A DNA stretch of 8,689 bases from an uncultured Bryobacterales bacterium (GCA_937859895.1 CALMAV010000258.1:1-8689), one strand, 5' to 3'; shown: positions 1 through 6,167, counted from the first letter of the stretch. Numbers and translations: made by a program. The notes: generated by a model not told the origin, from the sequence alone.

Positions 1-882
1 GAATACAGCAGGCTTGGCCTGCCAATTGTAGACAAGCGGTTCGATTCGAGCGACGGCACGCGCCGCTATCTACTCAGCCTTCATGATAACCGAACCATTG
101 AGTCGGTACTGATGCCGGAGGTAGGGCGTGCTACGGTGTGCATCTCAAGCCAGGTGGGTTGTCCTGTAGATTGCCGGTTTTGCCTGACTGCGCTGATGGG
201 CTTGGAACGCAACTTGACGGCGGGCGAGATTGTTGGCCAGGTTCTCCTCCTTGCGCGCGACAACGGCTTAGGGCCGATTGGCAGCGGATTAAATATCGTC
301 ATGATGGGCATGGGCGAGCCGCTGCTTAATTTGCTGAACGTGTTGAAGGCAACGCGCCTGCTGACCGACCCTGCCGGCATCGGCATGTCACCAAAGCGAA
401 TTACTGTTTCCACTGCCGGCATTGTGCCGAAGATCTATGAGCTGGCAGCTTCTGAAGTCAGGCCGAAGCTGGCCATTTCACTGAATGCGAGTACCGAAGA
501 GCAGCGTCAGCAACTCATGCCGATTACGCGGAAGTATCATCTGCGCGAGCTGATGGAAGCCTGCCGCGCTTACCCGCTGCGTCCTTGGGAGAAGCTGACG
601 TTCGAGTACGTTCTGCTGCGCGGCGTTAACGATACTGATGCTGATGCCAAGCGCGTTGTCCGGCTATTGGCGCATTTAAATTGCAAGGTCAACCTGATTG
701 CGCTCAACCCCGGACCCGGCATTCCCTTTGAGATGCCGGACCCGGACCGAGTGGAGAGCTTTCAGGCCATTCTGCGTAATGCTGTTCCTTGCTTTGTGCG
801 CCGACCACGTGGACGCGATATCTATGCCGCTTGCGGACAGCTGAAGCGCAATGGCCCTGAGTTGGTTGCGCTTAACGAGTAG
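1..882 (+). CDS. rlmN: RlmN, dual-specificity 23S rRNA/tRNA adenine C2-methyltransferase (5'-truncated by window edge)
   Basis: This is a cytoplasmic radical-SAM enzyme that methylates C2 of A2503 in 23S rRNA and of A37 in some tRNAs. The reading frame is open from base 1, so the start lies outside the window. The 293 visible codons lack roughly the first 80-90 residues of a typical RlmN of about 380. Counting from the first visible codon, the 4Fe-4S/SAM motif CPVDCRFC gives C54, C58 and C61. The two cysteines of the methyl-transfer mechanism are both present: C47 lies seven residues before the cluster, as in E. coli, and C278 lies in RGRDIYAACGQL near the C-terminus. The MGMGEP motif is also present. 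The 3' end overlaps the convergent ThuA-like gene by 11 bases. The related enzyme Cfr methylates C8 of the same base. RlmN is favoured by the overall housekeeping-type sequence, although only phylogeny separates the two firmly. Confidence 0.95.
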   Translation, partial: EYSRLGLPIVDKRFDSSDGTRRYLLSLHDNRTIESVLMPEVGRATVCISSQVGCPVDCRFCLTALMGLERNLTAGEIVGQVLLLARDNGLGPIGSGLNIVMMGMGEPLLNLLNVLKATRLLTDPAGIGMSPKRITVSTAGIVPKIYELAASEVRPKLAISLNASTEEQRQQLMPITRKYHLRELMEACRAYPLRPWEKLTFEYVLLRGVNDTDADAKRVVRLLAHLNCKVNLIALNPGPGIPFEMPDPDRVESFQAILRNAVPCFVRRPRGRDIYAACGQLKRNGPELVALNE

Positions 883-1795
883 TTGACGGAGTACCCGAGC
901 TTGCCACGCCTCCTGTTTTCGGATGGCTGGCCGTACTGCCTTCGGTCATTCCCATGGTCCACTTTATTGCTTCGAAGTACATGGTGCGAATATCCGGGTC
1001 ATCCCAGGCTTCTTTCGTGTGGCCAAGCGTTGAATAGAACACTCGCCCATTGCCGTACATTTTCGACCAGGCAACAGCAAAATCGCGATCGGTACGATGC
1101 ACTCGCGGATTGTTGTAGTCCAGTTTGCTTTCATCAAGCCGTAGCAGCACGTTCACCTTGTCACGCGACCAAGCCTTCGGCTGATAGATCTCGTCCCGCT
1201 TAACGAACGCTTTTGGAAAGTGGCGGACGGCAGGAAATGATGGGTCCTCCAGAATGATGGGCGCATTGAACGTAAACCAGGGGTGCTGGTCAAAATAACC
1301 GCCGATCATCTCGCCGTACTCGGGCCACTTGTAGTTGGTGTCCAGCGCTGCATGGATACCAACAAAGCCCTTACCGTCTTCTTTCACGAATGAGAGAAGG
1401 TCGGCCTTCTGAGCGTCAGTCAAATCCAATTCGCCTGTTGTGCTGCCAAAGACGACCACATCGAAGTAGTTCAGCGACTTTCGATTCATCTCTCTCGTGT
1501 CGGTCTTGGTGAGCAATTCAGTATCGGTACGCATTGTGGTTTCCCACAGACGCGTGCTATGTCCCATGTCATAAATGGCGGCCATGGCATCGGGGACAGA
1601 ATCATGCTGAAAGCCCTTGGTCTGAGAGATCACAAGCACATGCCCCACCCGATTGGGCGGAAGCGCGCTTGGTCCTTTCGACTGGGCAGAAGTCTGGAAT
1701 CCTAAAGGCAGAAGCAGCGCCCCCAGGATTGCGATGGGTAAAGCAACTCGGTTTCTCACATAGGACAGCTTACTTAAGTCGCTGCGCGGGTACAC
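872..1795 (-). CDS. secreted ThuA-like domain protein
   Basis: The 307-residue protein has a basic start (R14, R16), a hydrophobic stretch at about 17-33 and a plausible cleavage site near TSAQ-S (36-39). It is therefore probably exported. Residues of about 50-282 match the ThuA-like fold (class I glutamine-amidotransferase-like). Landmarks are HVLVISQTKGFQHDSV, the GFVGIHAALDTNYKWPEYG block, GGYFDQHPW, and the C-terminal GRVFYSTLGHTKEAWDDP. ThuA was named for trehalose utilisation, and secreted homologues often occur near sugar-degradation genes. No enzymatic reaction can be assigned here and no sugar gene is adjacent. The last 24 residues are rich in Ser, Thr and Gly and look disordered. 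The start is GTG (1793-1795). The sequence AGAAGGAG lies 12 bases upstream, a strong but rather distant ribosome-binding site. GTG at codon 13 is an alternative start that would give a shorter, tidier signal peptide. Confidence 0.85.
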   Translation of the reverse strand: MYPRSDLSKLSYVRNRVALPIAILGALLLPLGFQTSAQSKGPSALPPNRVGHVLVISQTKGFQHDSVPDAMAAIYDMGHSTRLWETTMRTDTELLTKTDTREMNRKSLNYFDVVVFGSTTGELDLTDAQKADLLSFVKEDGKGFVGIHAALDTNYKWPEYGEMIGGYFDQHPWFTFNAPIILEDPSFPAVRHFPKAFVKRDEIYQPKAWSRDKVNVLLRLDESKLDYNNPRVHRTDRDFAVAWSKMYGNGRVFYSTLGHTKEAWDDPDIRTMYFEAIKWTMGMTEGSTASHPKTGGVASSGTPSTTR

Positions 1796-1802
1796 TCAAA
1801 GT

Positions 1803-2423
1803 TTGCACTCCTTCTTCAGCCATATCTTCAGGCTGCTCTTCCATATTGGCTTTTGGGGGCCCTTCGTACTGGGAACGATGGATTCGTCCTTCTTGTTTGT
1901 GCCTGTTGGAAACGACATTCTGATCATTGCGTTGGTAGCAGCAAATCACCAGGAATTCTGGATTTATGTCCTTTCCGGCATGGCTGGATCGGAATGCGGC
2001 GTTCTCTTGCTCGATCTGGTTGCGCGCAAACTTGGCGAGGCAGGAGTTCAGAAGATCACCGGTAGACGGCGTTTTGAGTACCTAAAGAAAAAGATCGACC
2101 AGAGGGGTGGCTATTTCGTCGCGCTCGCTTGTCTCTCTCCGCCGCCCTTTCCATTCACCATGTTGGTTGCCACCACCAGTGCACTAGCCTATCCGCGGGT
2201 GAAACTGCTTACCATTGTTGCGCTTTGTCGCGGGATCCGCTTTCTGATACTGAGTTATCTCGCTATCAAATACGGGGACGGAATCCTGAAGATCATCGGC
2301 ACACCTGTTTTCAAATACAGCATGATCGGCTTCGCAGTTGTCTGCGTAATTGTTAGTGGCTTTTCGATTGCCAAGTGGTTCACGACAGGGCGAACTCATC
2401 GGGTTCAGAGAGCAACAGCTTAG
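1803..2423 (+). CDS. VTT/DedA-like (SNARE-associated Golgi family) inner-membrane protein
   Basis: This is a 206-residue, very hydrophobic protein. A first hydrophobic region (about 10-47) contains a half-membrane-like segment ending in PVGND. Further membrane segments lie at about 54-74, 105-128, 135-157 and 172-193. The charged cytoplasmic loop at about 75-103 (RKLGEAG...RRRFEYLKKK) and the proline-rich SPPPFPFT re-entrant motif are typical of the VTT family. Some family members flip undecaprenyl phosphate or other lipids, and the substrate here is unknown. The TTG start (1803) keeps the N-terminal helix but has no visible Shine-Dalgarno site and sits only 7 bases from the divergent ThuA-like start. 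An in-frame ATG at 1878 (MDSSFLF) is the alternative, but it would cut into the first conserved hydrophobic segment, so the upstream start is preferred. Confidence 0.8.
   Translation: MHSFFSHIFRLLFHIGFWGPFVLGTMDSSFLFVPVGNDILIIALVAANHQEFWIYVLSGMAGSECGVLLLDLVARKLGEAGVQKITGRRRFEYLKKKIDQRGGYFVALACLSPPPFPFTMLVATTSALAYPRVKLLTIVALCRGIRFLILSYLAIKYGDGILKIIGTPVFKYSMIGFAVVCVIVSGFSIAKWFTTGRTHRVQRATA
1808..1815 (-). promoter_or_regulatory. Shine-Dalgarno sequence of the ThuA-like gene
   Basis: On the minus strand the bases read AGAAGGAG, 12 bases before the GTG start at 1793-1795. This supports that GTG as the start. The site lies inside codons 2-5 of the divergent membrane-protein ORF as called from its TTG start, so the two 5' regions overlap. 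Confidence 0.55.
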
Positions 2424-2425
2424 GT

Positions 2426-2617
2426 GTGGCCCGCGAGGACTATGCCGCTGAACGAAGCAGACAAAGCAAGGTAGCGTCAGGAATTGAGCAAAAACTCTTC
2501 GCCAAGTTGAATGAGGAACTGGCCACCGTCAAGGTTGATATGAAGCAATTCGCCACTAAAGAAGATTTGCGGGACTTTGAGACGAGGATGCTAACTGAGT
2601 TTCATAAATGGGCGTAA
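2426..2617 (+). CDS. small hypothetical protein, possibly a truncated remnant
   Basis: This is an unrecognised ORF of about 63 residues starting from GTG 2426, three bases after the VTT gene stop. A longer form from GTG 2375 would overlap that gene by 49 bases and is less likely. The sequence is charged and predicted helical: an Arg/Lys/Glu-rich start, then KLNEELATVKVDMKQF, then ATKEDLRDFETRMLTEFHKW before the stop. The ATKEDL...ETRML pattern resembles short coiled-coil hypothetical proteins common in bacterial genomes. From memory, relatives of this type continue beyond FHKWA, so this copy may be cut short. No clear ribosome-binding site is seen. It could be translated by coupling to the VTT gene, be a decayed fragment, or be a chance ORF. 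Confidence 0.4.
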   Translation: MAREDYAAERSRQSKVASGIEQKLFAKLNEELATVKVDMKQFATKEDLRDFETRMLTEFHKWA

Positions 2618-2620
2618 GCG

Positions 2621-2681
2621 CTCTCGCTCTTATCTCTGGGCGCGTAGAATACGTCAGAGCAACTGTAAGAGAAGGCGAGAG
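2621..2681. repeat. interrupted inverted repeat / possible hairpin between converging genes
   Basis: Four pairs of arms are nested in order. CTCTCGC (2621-2627) pairs with GCGAGAG (2675-2681). TCTTA (2628-2632) pairs with TAAGA (2666-2670). CTCTG (2634-2638) pairs with CAGAG (2655-2659). CGTA (2643-2646) pairs with TACG (2650-2653) around a GAA loop. That gives 21 base pairs with bulges. The element starts just after the small ORF stop and runs over the last codons and stop of the RES toxin gene. It could act as a bidirectional transcription end or mRNA-stabilising structure. There is no T-tract of the kind expected for an intrinsic terminator. Confidence 0.4.
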
Positions 2682-3091
2682 TCCAAAACGAAGGGTGCTT
2701 CCGTTTGTATCCGGATCACGGCTGCATGAGGATGCTGCGGGTTGATCAAGATATTGCGCTGCGCAGGTACAAGTACCGACGGAACAACCAACAACGGCTC
2801 TTTCTGTCTGGCCAACCACTCGTCGCCATACTGCCGGAATTGAGCAGGATTTGACGGAACGCCAGCGATCTCCTCGCGACCAAGAGTATCGGGAACATCG
2901 ATCCAGAGTAGTTTTAAGCGGCGCGGGATCATCCCGCCAACATGAGCCGTGTACTCCAAAGCGGCCAGTGCTCCACAGGAGGATGTATAAACCACCGGAC
3001 TTCCAGGCGAGTTCCAGCGAGCGCCGTAAAGCTTAGCGCCCATCCCTGTGAGGTCGACATACTTGTCTTTGACAATGCGAGCAACGGTCAA
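2654..3091 (-). CDS. RES-domain toxin of a type II toxin-antitoxin system
   Basis: This 145-residue protein has the RES domain across nearly its full length. It shows the family's successive landmarks: R5-I6-V7, G16-x-G18-A19, then GARWNSPG (R25), VVYTSS (Y35), ALAALE (E46), VPSVLVP (S105) and NILINPQHP. The Arg, Tyr, Glu and Ser correspond to residues reported as important in characterised RES toxins, which degrade NAD+ (Pseudomonas putida Res; the mycobacterial relative MbcT is an NAD+ phosphorylase). With all of these present the toxin looks intact. Its TTG start (3089-3091) overlaps the antitoxin stop in the sequence TTGA, so translation is probably coupled to the antitoxin, which limits free toxin. 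It converges on the small ORF downstream. Confidence 0.9.
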   Translation of the reverse strand: MTVARIVKDKYVDLTGMGAKLYGARWNSPGSPVVYTSSCGALAALEYTAHVGGMIPRRLKLLWIDVPDTLGREEIAGVPSNPAQFRQYGDEWLARQKEPLLVVPSVLVPAQRNILINPQHPHAAVIRIQTEAPFVLDSRLLLQLL

Positions 3092-3468
3092 GCTAAGTTG
3101 CCGTATTCAATGCGCATGAGCAATTGATGAACATGCTCAAAGCCGCCTTCAGAGCCAAGCAAGGAAATAGGTGGGACATTGTACGTGGCCAAATTAGGCT
3201 GCTCAAGCCACTGGCGCCCAAGTTCGACGGATCCAAATACATCAATAGCAACGGCCTCAATCTCTCGGATTTCCGTGCTGGGAATGTTGGCCGCAACCCA
3301 AGCTTCCGCCAGTGAGTCACTCGCCGTTCTTCGAGCTGGCGAAATGCGTTTTACTCCTCGATTGAGTGCCCGTACTTGCCGTGTTACTAACGCAGGGTGT
3401 ACCAATCCTTCGCCGACCGGACGCAGTCGTGTCCCTTGCTCCTCCTCTGTACCGCTCTTCTTGCTCAT
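3088..3468 (-). CDS. MbcA/ParS (DUF2384, Xre-type) antitoxin partner of the RES toxin
   Basis: This is a 126-residue protein starting at ATG 3466-3468. The C-terminal half (about 70-123) is a clear MbcA/ParS toxin-binding domain. It has DVFGSVELGRQWLEQPN (76-92), PPISLLGSEGGFEHVHQLL, and the final RIEYG motif (119-123), the part that normally occupies the toxin active site. The N-terminal half is basic (RRLSPARR-like patches, with Arg/Lys at 30-47), but a clear Xre helix-turn-helix is not visible. It is on the short side for the family, so its DNA-binding and autorepression function is uncertain. It is the first gene of a two-gene operon and overlaps the toxin by 4 bases. Only a weak ribosome-binding site (GAG close to the ATG) is visible. 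Confidence 0.85.
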   Translation of the reverse strand: MSKKSGTEEEQGTRLRPVGEGLVHPALVTRQVRALNRGVKRISPARRTASDSLAEAWVAANIPSTEIREIEAVAIDVFGSVELGRQWLEQPNLATYNVPPISLLGSEGGFEHVHQLLMRIEYGNLA

Positions 3469-3531
3469 AGCTCGATTCTAAACATATTCGTAGCGCTGGG
3501 CTCGCCTATGCAGCTCACTTTAAGCAGGGCT

Positions 3532-3537
3532 TATAAT
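3532..3537 (+). promoter_or_regulatory. possible -10 element (TATAAT) upstream of bshA
   Basis: An exact TATAAT lies 65 bases before the bshA ATG, in the 134-bp spacer between the divergent antitoxin and bshA genes. No good -35 element (TTGACA-like) is found 16-18 bases upstream, and there is no TG extension. This is only a candidate housekeeping promoter. The rest of the spacer holds no obvious terminator or strong palindrome. Confidence 0.3.
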
Positions 3538-3602
3538 CGGCAAACCCGTCTCCGCTCAGATTGCATCATCCGGCCTGAAGCGCTGCCAGCATACTGGGAA
3601 TC

Positions 3603-4715
3603 ATGCGTATCGGCATTACGTGCTACCCAACTTATGGCGGAAGCGGCATTGTTGCCACCGATCTCGGTTTGGAGCTGGCGCGGCGTGGTCACCAGATTCA
3701 CTTCATCAGCTACGCCCACCCCATCCGGCTCGACACCAGTACCCCGGGTATTCACTACCACGAAGTTGAAGTCTCGAACTATCCGCTCTTCCAGTACCCA
3801 CCGTACATGCTGGCACTTGCATCGCGCATGTTCGAAGTAGCCGAACGGGAGCAGCTCGATCTGCTCCACGTCCACTACGCCATTCCGCATGCCATCTCAG
3901 CTCTACTCGCCCAGCAAATGACAACCAGCCGGCGGCTTCCCTTCATCACGACTCTGCATGGCACCGACATCACCGTGGTTGGCGCTGAGCCTTCTTACTT
4001 CTCCATCACCAAGTTTTCCATTGAGAAGTCCGATGGCATCACAACCATCAGTGCCTATATGCGCGACCGCACATTTGAGTTCTTCGGCGTGGCTAATCCC
4101 ATTGAGGTAATCCATAACTTTGTGAACTGCTCGCTTTACCGTCCGGACGAAGAGCGCCAGAGCATTGGGCCGAAGCGCATCCTTCATATCTCGAATTTTC
4201 GGCCAGTCAAGCGCGTACTGGATTGCATTCGCGTCTTTGCTTTGGTGCGTAAACAGGTAGAAGCTCAATTGGTGATGGCAGGCGATGGCCCGGACCGGGG
4301 TCCTGCGGAACGATTGGCTCGCGAGCTCGGCGTCGATGCATCGATCCGGTTCCTGGGCAAGCAGGACAACCTGGAGCGCCTAATTCCGGAGATGCACGTG
4401 CTCCACTTGCCCAGTGAAACGGAAGCGTTTGGTCTTGCTGCCCTGGAAGCTATGGCCTGTGGCGTGCCTCCAGTAGCGACCCGAACAGGCGGAGTTCCCG
4501 ACCTGATTACACACGACGTGGACGGCTACATGGAAACCGTAGGCGACATTACCGGGCAGGCAGACCGTATCGTTTCCCTGCTCACCGACCAAAGCCTACA
4601 TCGTCGTGTGGCCGCTGCTGCCCGCGCTACCGCACTGGCCCGCTTTTGCACCGACCTGATCATTCCGCAGTACGAAAGCTACTACCAGCGGGTTTGTAAC
4701 GGGTACGGAACTTAA
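3603..4715 (+). CDS. bshA: BshA, N-acetyl-alpha-D-glucosaminyl L-malate synthase (bacillithiol biosynthesis)
   Basis: This is a GT4-family, GT-B-fold glycosyltransferase of 370 residues. It is predicted to transfer GlcNAc from UDP-GlcNAc to L-malate, the first step in making the low-molecular-weight thiol bacillithiol in the cytoplasm. The N-terminus MRIGITCYPTYGGSGIVATDLG (with GGSG at 12-15) and the block EVEVSNYPLFQYPPYMLALAS are BshA hallmarks. They separate it from ordinary GT4 enzymes. The second domain has SNFRPVKR (about 197-204) and the nucleotide-sugar motif E274-x7-E282 within EAFGLAALEAMACGVPP. Length is normal for the family. The ATG is preceded closely by GGGAA. BshB deacetylase and BshC ligase genes are not in the window. 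The last codons contain the -35 element of the downstream sigma-factor promoter. Confidence 0.93.
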   Translation: MRIGITCYPTYGGSGIVATDLGLELARRGHQIHFISYAHPIRLDTSTPGIHYHEVEVSNYPLFQYPPYMLALASRMFEVAEREQLDLLHVHYAIPHAISALLAQQMTTSRRLPFITTLHGTDITVVGAEPSYFSITKFSIEKSDGITTISAYMRDRTFEFFGVANPIEVIHNFVNCSLYRPDEERQSIGPKRILHISNFRPVKRVLDCIRVFALVRKQVEAQLVMAGDGPDRGPAERLARELGVDASIRFLGKQDNLERLIPEMHVLHLPSETEAFGLAALEAMACGVPPVATRTGGVPDLITHDVDGYMETVGDITGQADRIVSLLTDQSLHRRVAAAARATALARFCTDLIIPQYESYYQRVCNGYGT

Positions 4716-4735
4716 GGAAGCAAACCGGAGTCTAA
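4707..4735 (+). promoter_or_regulatory. sigmaE (ECF)-type promoter of the sigma/anti-sigma operon
   Basis: GGAACTT (4707-4713) is followed after 17 bases by TCTAA (4731-4735), or GTCTAA if the preceding G is counted. This matches the -35/-10 pattern of group IV sigmaE promoters and closely resembles the autoregulated E. coli rpoE promoter. The -35 lies in the final codons and stop of bshA. Transcription would start at about 4741-4743, leaving a leader of about 40 bases before the sigma-factor ATG at 4781. I infer positive autoregulation by the adjacent ECF factor. Confidence 0.6.
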
Positions 4736-4762
4736 GTGTGCAGATGGATTTCATCCGCCCTC

Positions 4763-4767
4763 AGGAG
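4763..4767 (+). promoter_or_regulatory. Shine-Dalgarno sequence of the ECF sigma gene
   Basis: AGGAG lies 13 bases before the ATG at 4781, which is a long spacing. It is the only good ribosome-binding site in the leader and, together with the promoter at 4707-4735, argues for the 4781 start rather than GTG 4736. Confidence 0.45.
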
Positions 4768-4780
4768 TAGAATTCTAGCG

Positions 4781-5443
4781 ATGACGAAACGGTTGTCGGG
4801 CAATGGCGGAAACCTGTCGATCCTGGCAGGCGCACAGAACGGGATCTCTGAGGAAGACGCGCGAATCCTACGCGGCCTGCGGGCTGGCGTGGAGAGCGCC
4901 TACGAAGAATTGATTGAGCGCTACGAGCACCCTGTTTACAGCATGGTGTACCGGCTACTCGGCAACCAGACTGACGCTTGCGACGTGGTGCAGGAAGTGT
5001 TCCTCAAGGTGTTTCGCGGGGTCAGCGCCTTCCGGGAGCAAAGCAGTTTGCGCACCTGGGTGTACCGGATTGCGGTGAACGAAGCTCACAACCATCGCCG
5101 CTGGTTTGCCCGTCATTGCCGTCGCGAAGTACCGCTTGAGAAGGACAACCTGGAGCACGATGGAGTGATCGAGTATGCGCATGATCCGGGCCCCTCGCCC
5201 TACGACCAGGCTCTCGACACTGAAACTCGGGTGTTGGTGGAACGCGCCCTTACCCGAATTAACCCGCTCTTCCGAACCGCAGTGGTGCTGCGAGACATCC
5301 AAAACATGAGTTACGAGGAGATTGCCGACATTCTTCAGATTTCATTGGGGACGGTGAAGTCACGGATCGTACGCGGTCGCGAAGCGTTGCGCCGCGAGCT
5401 GAGCCAGCAACCGCAGCAAGGGTTCGCCGAGGCACTGGCTTAA
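4781..5443 (+). CDS. ECF (RpoE-like, group IV) RNA polymerase sigma factor
   Basis: From ATG 4781 the protein has 220 residues. Region 2 spans about 38-108: DVVQEVFLKVF (68-78) is the core-binding 2.1/2.2 helix, and LRTWVYRIAVNEAHNHRRW (90-108) forms the -10-recognising 2.3/2.4 part. An acidic linker follows. Region 4 (about 155-207) carries the -35-binding helix-turn-helix MSYEEIADILQISLGTVKSRIVRGREALRREL. Region 3 is absent, as expected for ECF factors. The frame can be extended to GTG 4736, but that codon lies at the predicted promoter -10 and would add an atypical tail. The gene follows bshA by 65 bases and precedes its probable anti-sigma factor by 43 bases. It presumably responds to an envelope or redox stress. 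The stimulus cannot be read from the sequence. Confidence 0.93.
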   Translation: MTKRLSGNGGNLSILAGAQNGISEEDARILRGLRAGVESAYEELIERYEHPVYSMVYRLLGNQTDACDVVQEVFLKVFRGVSAFREQSSLRTWVYRIAVNEAHNHRRWFARHCRREVPLEKDNLEHDGVIEYAHDPGPSPYDQALDTETRVLVERALTRINPLFRTAVVLRDIQNMSYEEIADILQISLGTVKSRIVRGREALRRELSQQPQQGFAEALA

Positions 5444-5486
5444 GGTCGAAGCGTAAGTCGTTACCCATATGAGGATTCAATAATCT

Positions 5487-6158
5487 ATGACCTGCTGGAG
5501 TGCCAAACGTCGTCGGGAAGAGTTTGTCGACGGGCGGCTACGTGGAAACGAAGCATCCCGCATCGCAGCACACCTGGCTGAGTGTCGGTCTTGTTCACTT
5601 GAATTTGAACAGGCGCGAGCAATGCGCGTCACACTCCGGAGACTGCCGAATCCGAAGGCTCCATCTGCGTTAAGGACGGCGTTGCGGGTCAAAGCATCGC
5701 AGGAACGGTCAGCCATTGAGCAGCATCAGGGTTCTCGGTTCAGGCGACTGTGGGAGGGCTGGCTGCTGCGTATGGACGAGCTCATGCGTCCAATCACACT
5801 TCCGGCTACTGGCGGTTTGCTGTCGAGCATCATGCTCTTTGGTGCTCTGACCGTCACCATTGGCACTGCCACCCGTCAAGCTGATTACGAGGTTCCTGTC
5901 ATGTATGGCGAAGGAACAAACGCCAATCTTGTTCCTATGCAACTGCGTTCTCCGGTCACGTTGACTCTGAGCTTGGACGGTACGGGTCATATCACCGATT
6001 ATGCTTTTGGCAATACGTCTTCGTCGTTCGTCGGTGATGCCGCTCGCCTGCAGTACCGAAACATTGCCGTGCCGAACTTTAGCAGCGTGCTTGCGATAGC
6101 GTCGCCTATCAATCGCGATATCAGCATCAAATTTGAACCGCTTACGTTTCGCCGTTAG
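5487..6158 (+). CDS. zinc-finger (ZAS/zf-HC2) transmembrane anti-sigma factor
   Basis: This is a 223-residue, single-pass membrane protein, probably the inhibitor of the sigma factor just upstream. The N-terminal cytoplasmic domain has the ZAS motif H29-x3-C33-x2-C36 in AAHLAECRSC, with a further Cys at position 3 as the possible fourth zinc ligand. A basic linker follows (about 44-100). One membrane span lies at about 105-128 (LPATGGLLSSIMLFGALTVTIGTA region). The roughly 95-residue outer domain is beta-rich: PVTLTLSLDGTGHITDYAF is followed by DISIKFEPLTFRR at the end. It is vaguely reminiscent of a TonB C-terminal-like beta fold, but I do not recognise it. The outer domain may sense the signal or be the site cut during regulated proteolysis. 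GAGG (5471-5474) is the best ribosome-binding site, 12 bases before the ATG. Confidence 0.85.
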   Translation: MTCWSAKRRREEFVDGRLRGNEASRIAAHLAECRSCSLEFEQARAMRVTLRRLPNPKAPSALRTALRVKASQERSAIEQHQGSRFRRLWEGWLLRMDELMRPITLPATGGLLSSIMLFGALTVTIGTATRQADYEVPVMYGEGTNANLVPMQLRSPVTLTLSLDGTGHITDYAFGNTSSSFVGDAARLQYRNIAVPNFSSVLAIASPINRDISIKFEPLTFRR

Positions 6159-6167
6159 CGAACACGT

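Noticed and set aside
1871..1900. GGAACG at 1872 as a second ECF promoter
   Set aside because: No TCTAA-like -10 at 16-17 bases. It is inside the VTT coding region.
1534..1923. 129-codon plus-strand ORF
   Set aside because: It lies opposite the ThuA-like signal/ThuA region and overlaps the VTT gene in another frame. Its composition is unlike a real protein, so it is a shadow ORF.
2556..2819. 87-codon minus-strand ORF
   Set aside because: It overlaps the RES toxin in a different frame of the same strand. The toxin has clear family motifs and this ORF has none.
3397..3840. 147-codon plus-strand ORF across the antitoxin/bshA spacer
   Set aside because: It runs through the bshA 5' half in another frame and shows no recognisable domain.
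3903..4268. 121-codon minus-strand ORF inside bshA
   Set aside because: It is antisense to well-conserved BshA coding sequence and has no motif or ribosome-binding site.
4736..4780. N-terminal extension of the ECF sigma factor from GTG 4736
   Set aside because: The codon falls at the end of the predicted promoter -10, before the expected transcript start. AGGAG and ATG 4781 fit better.
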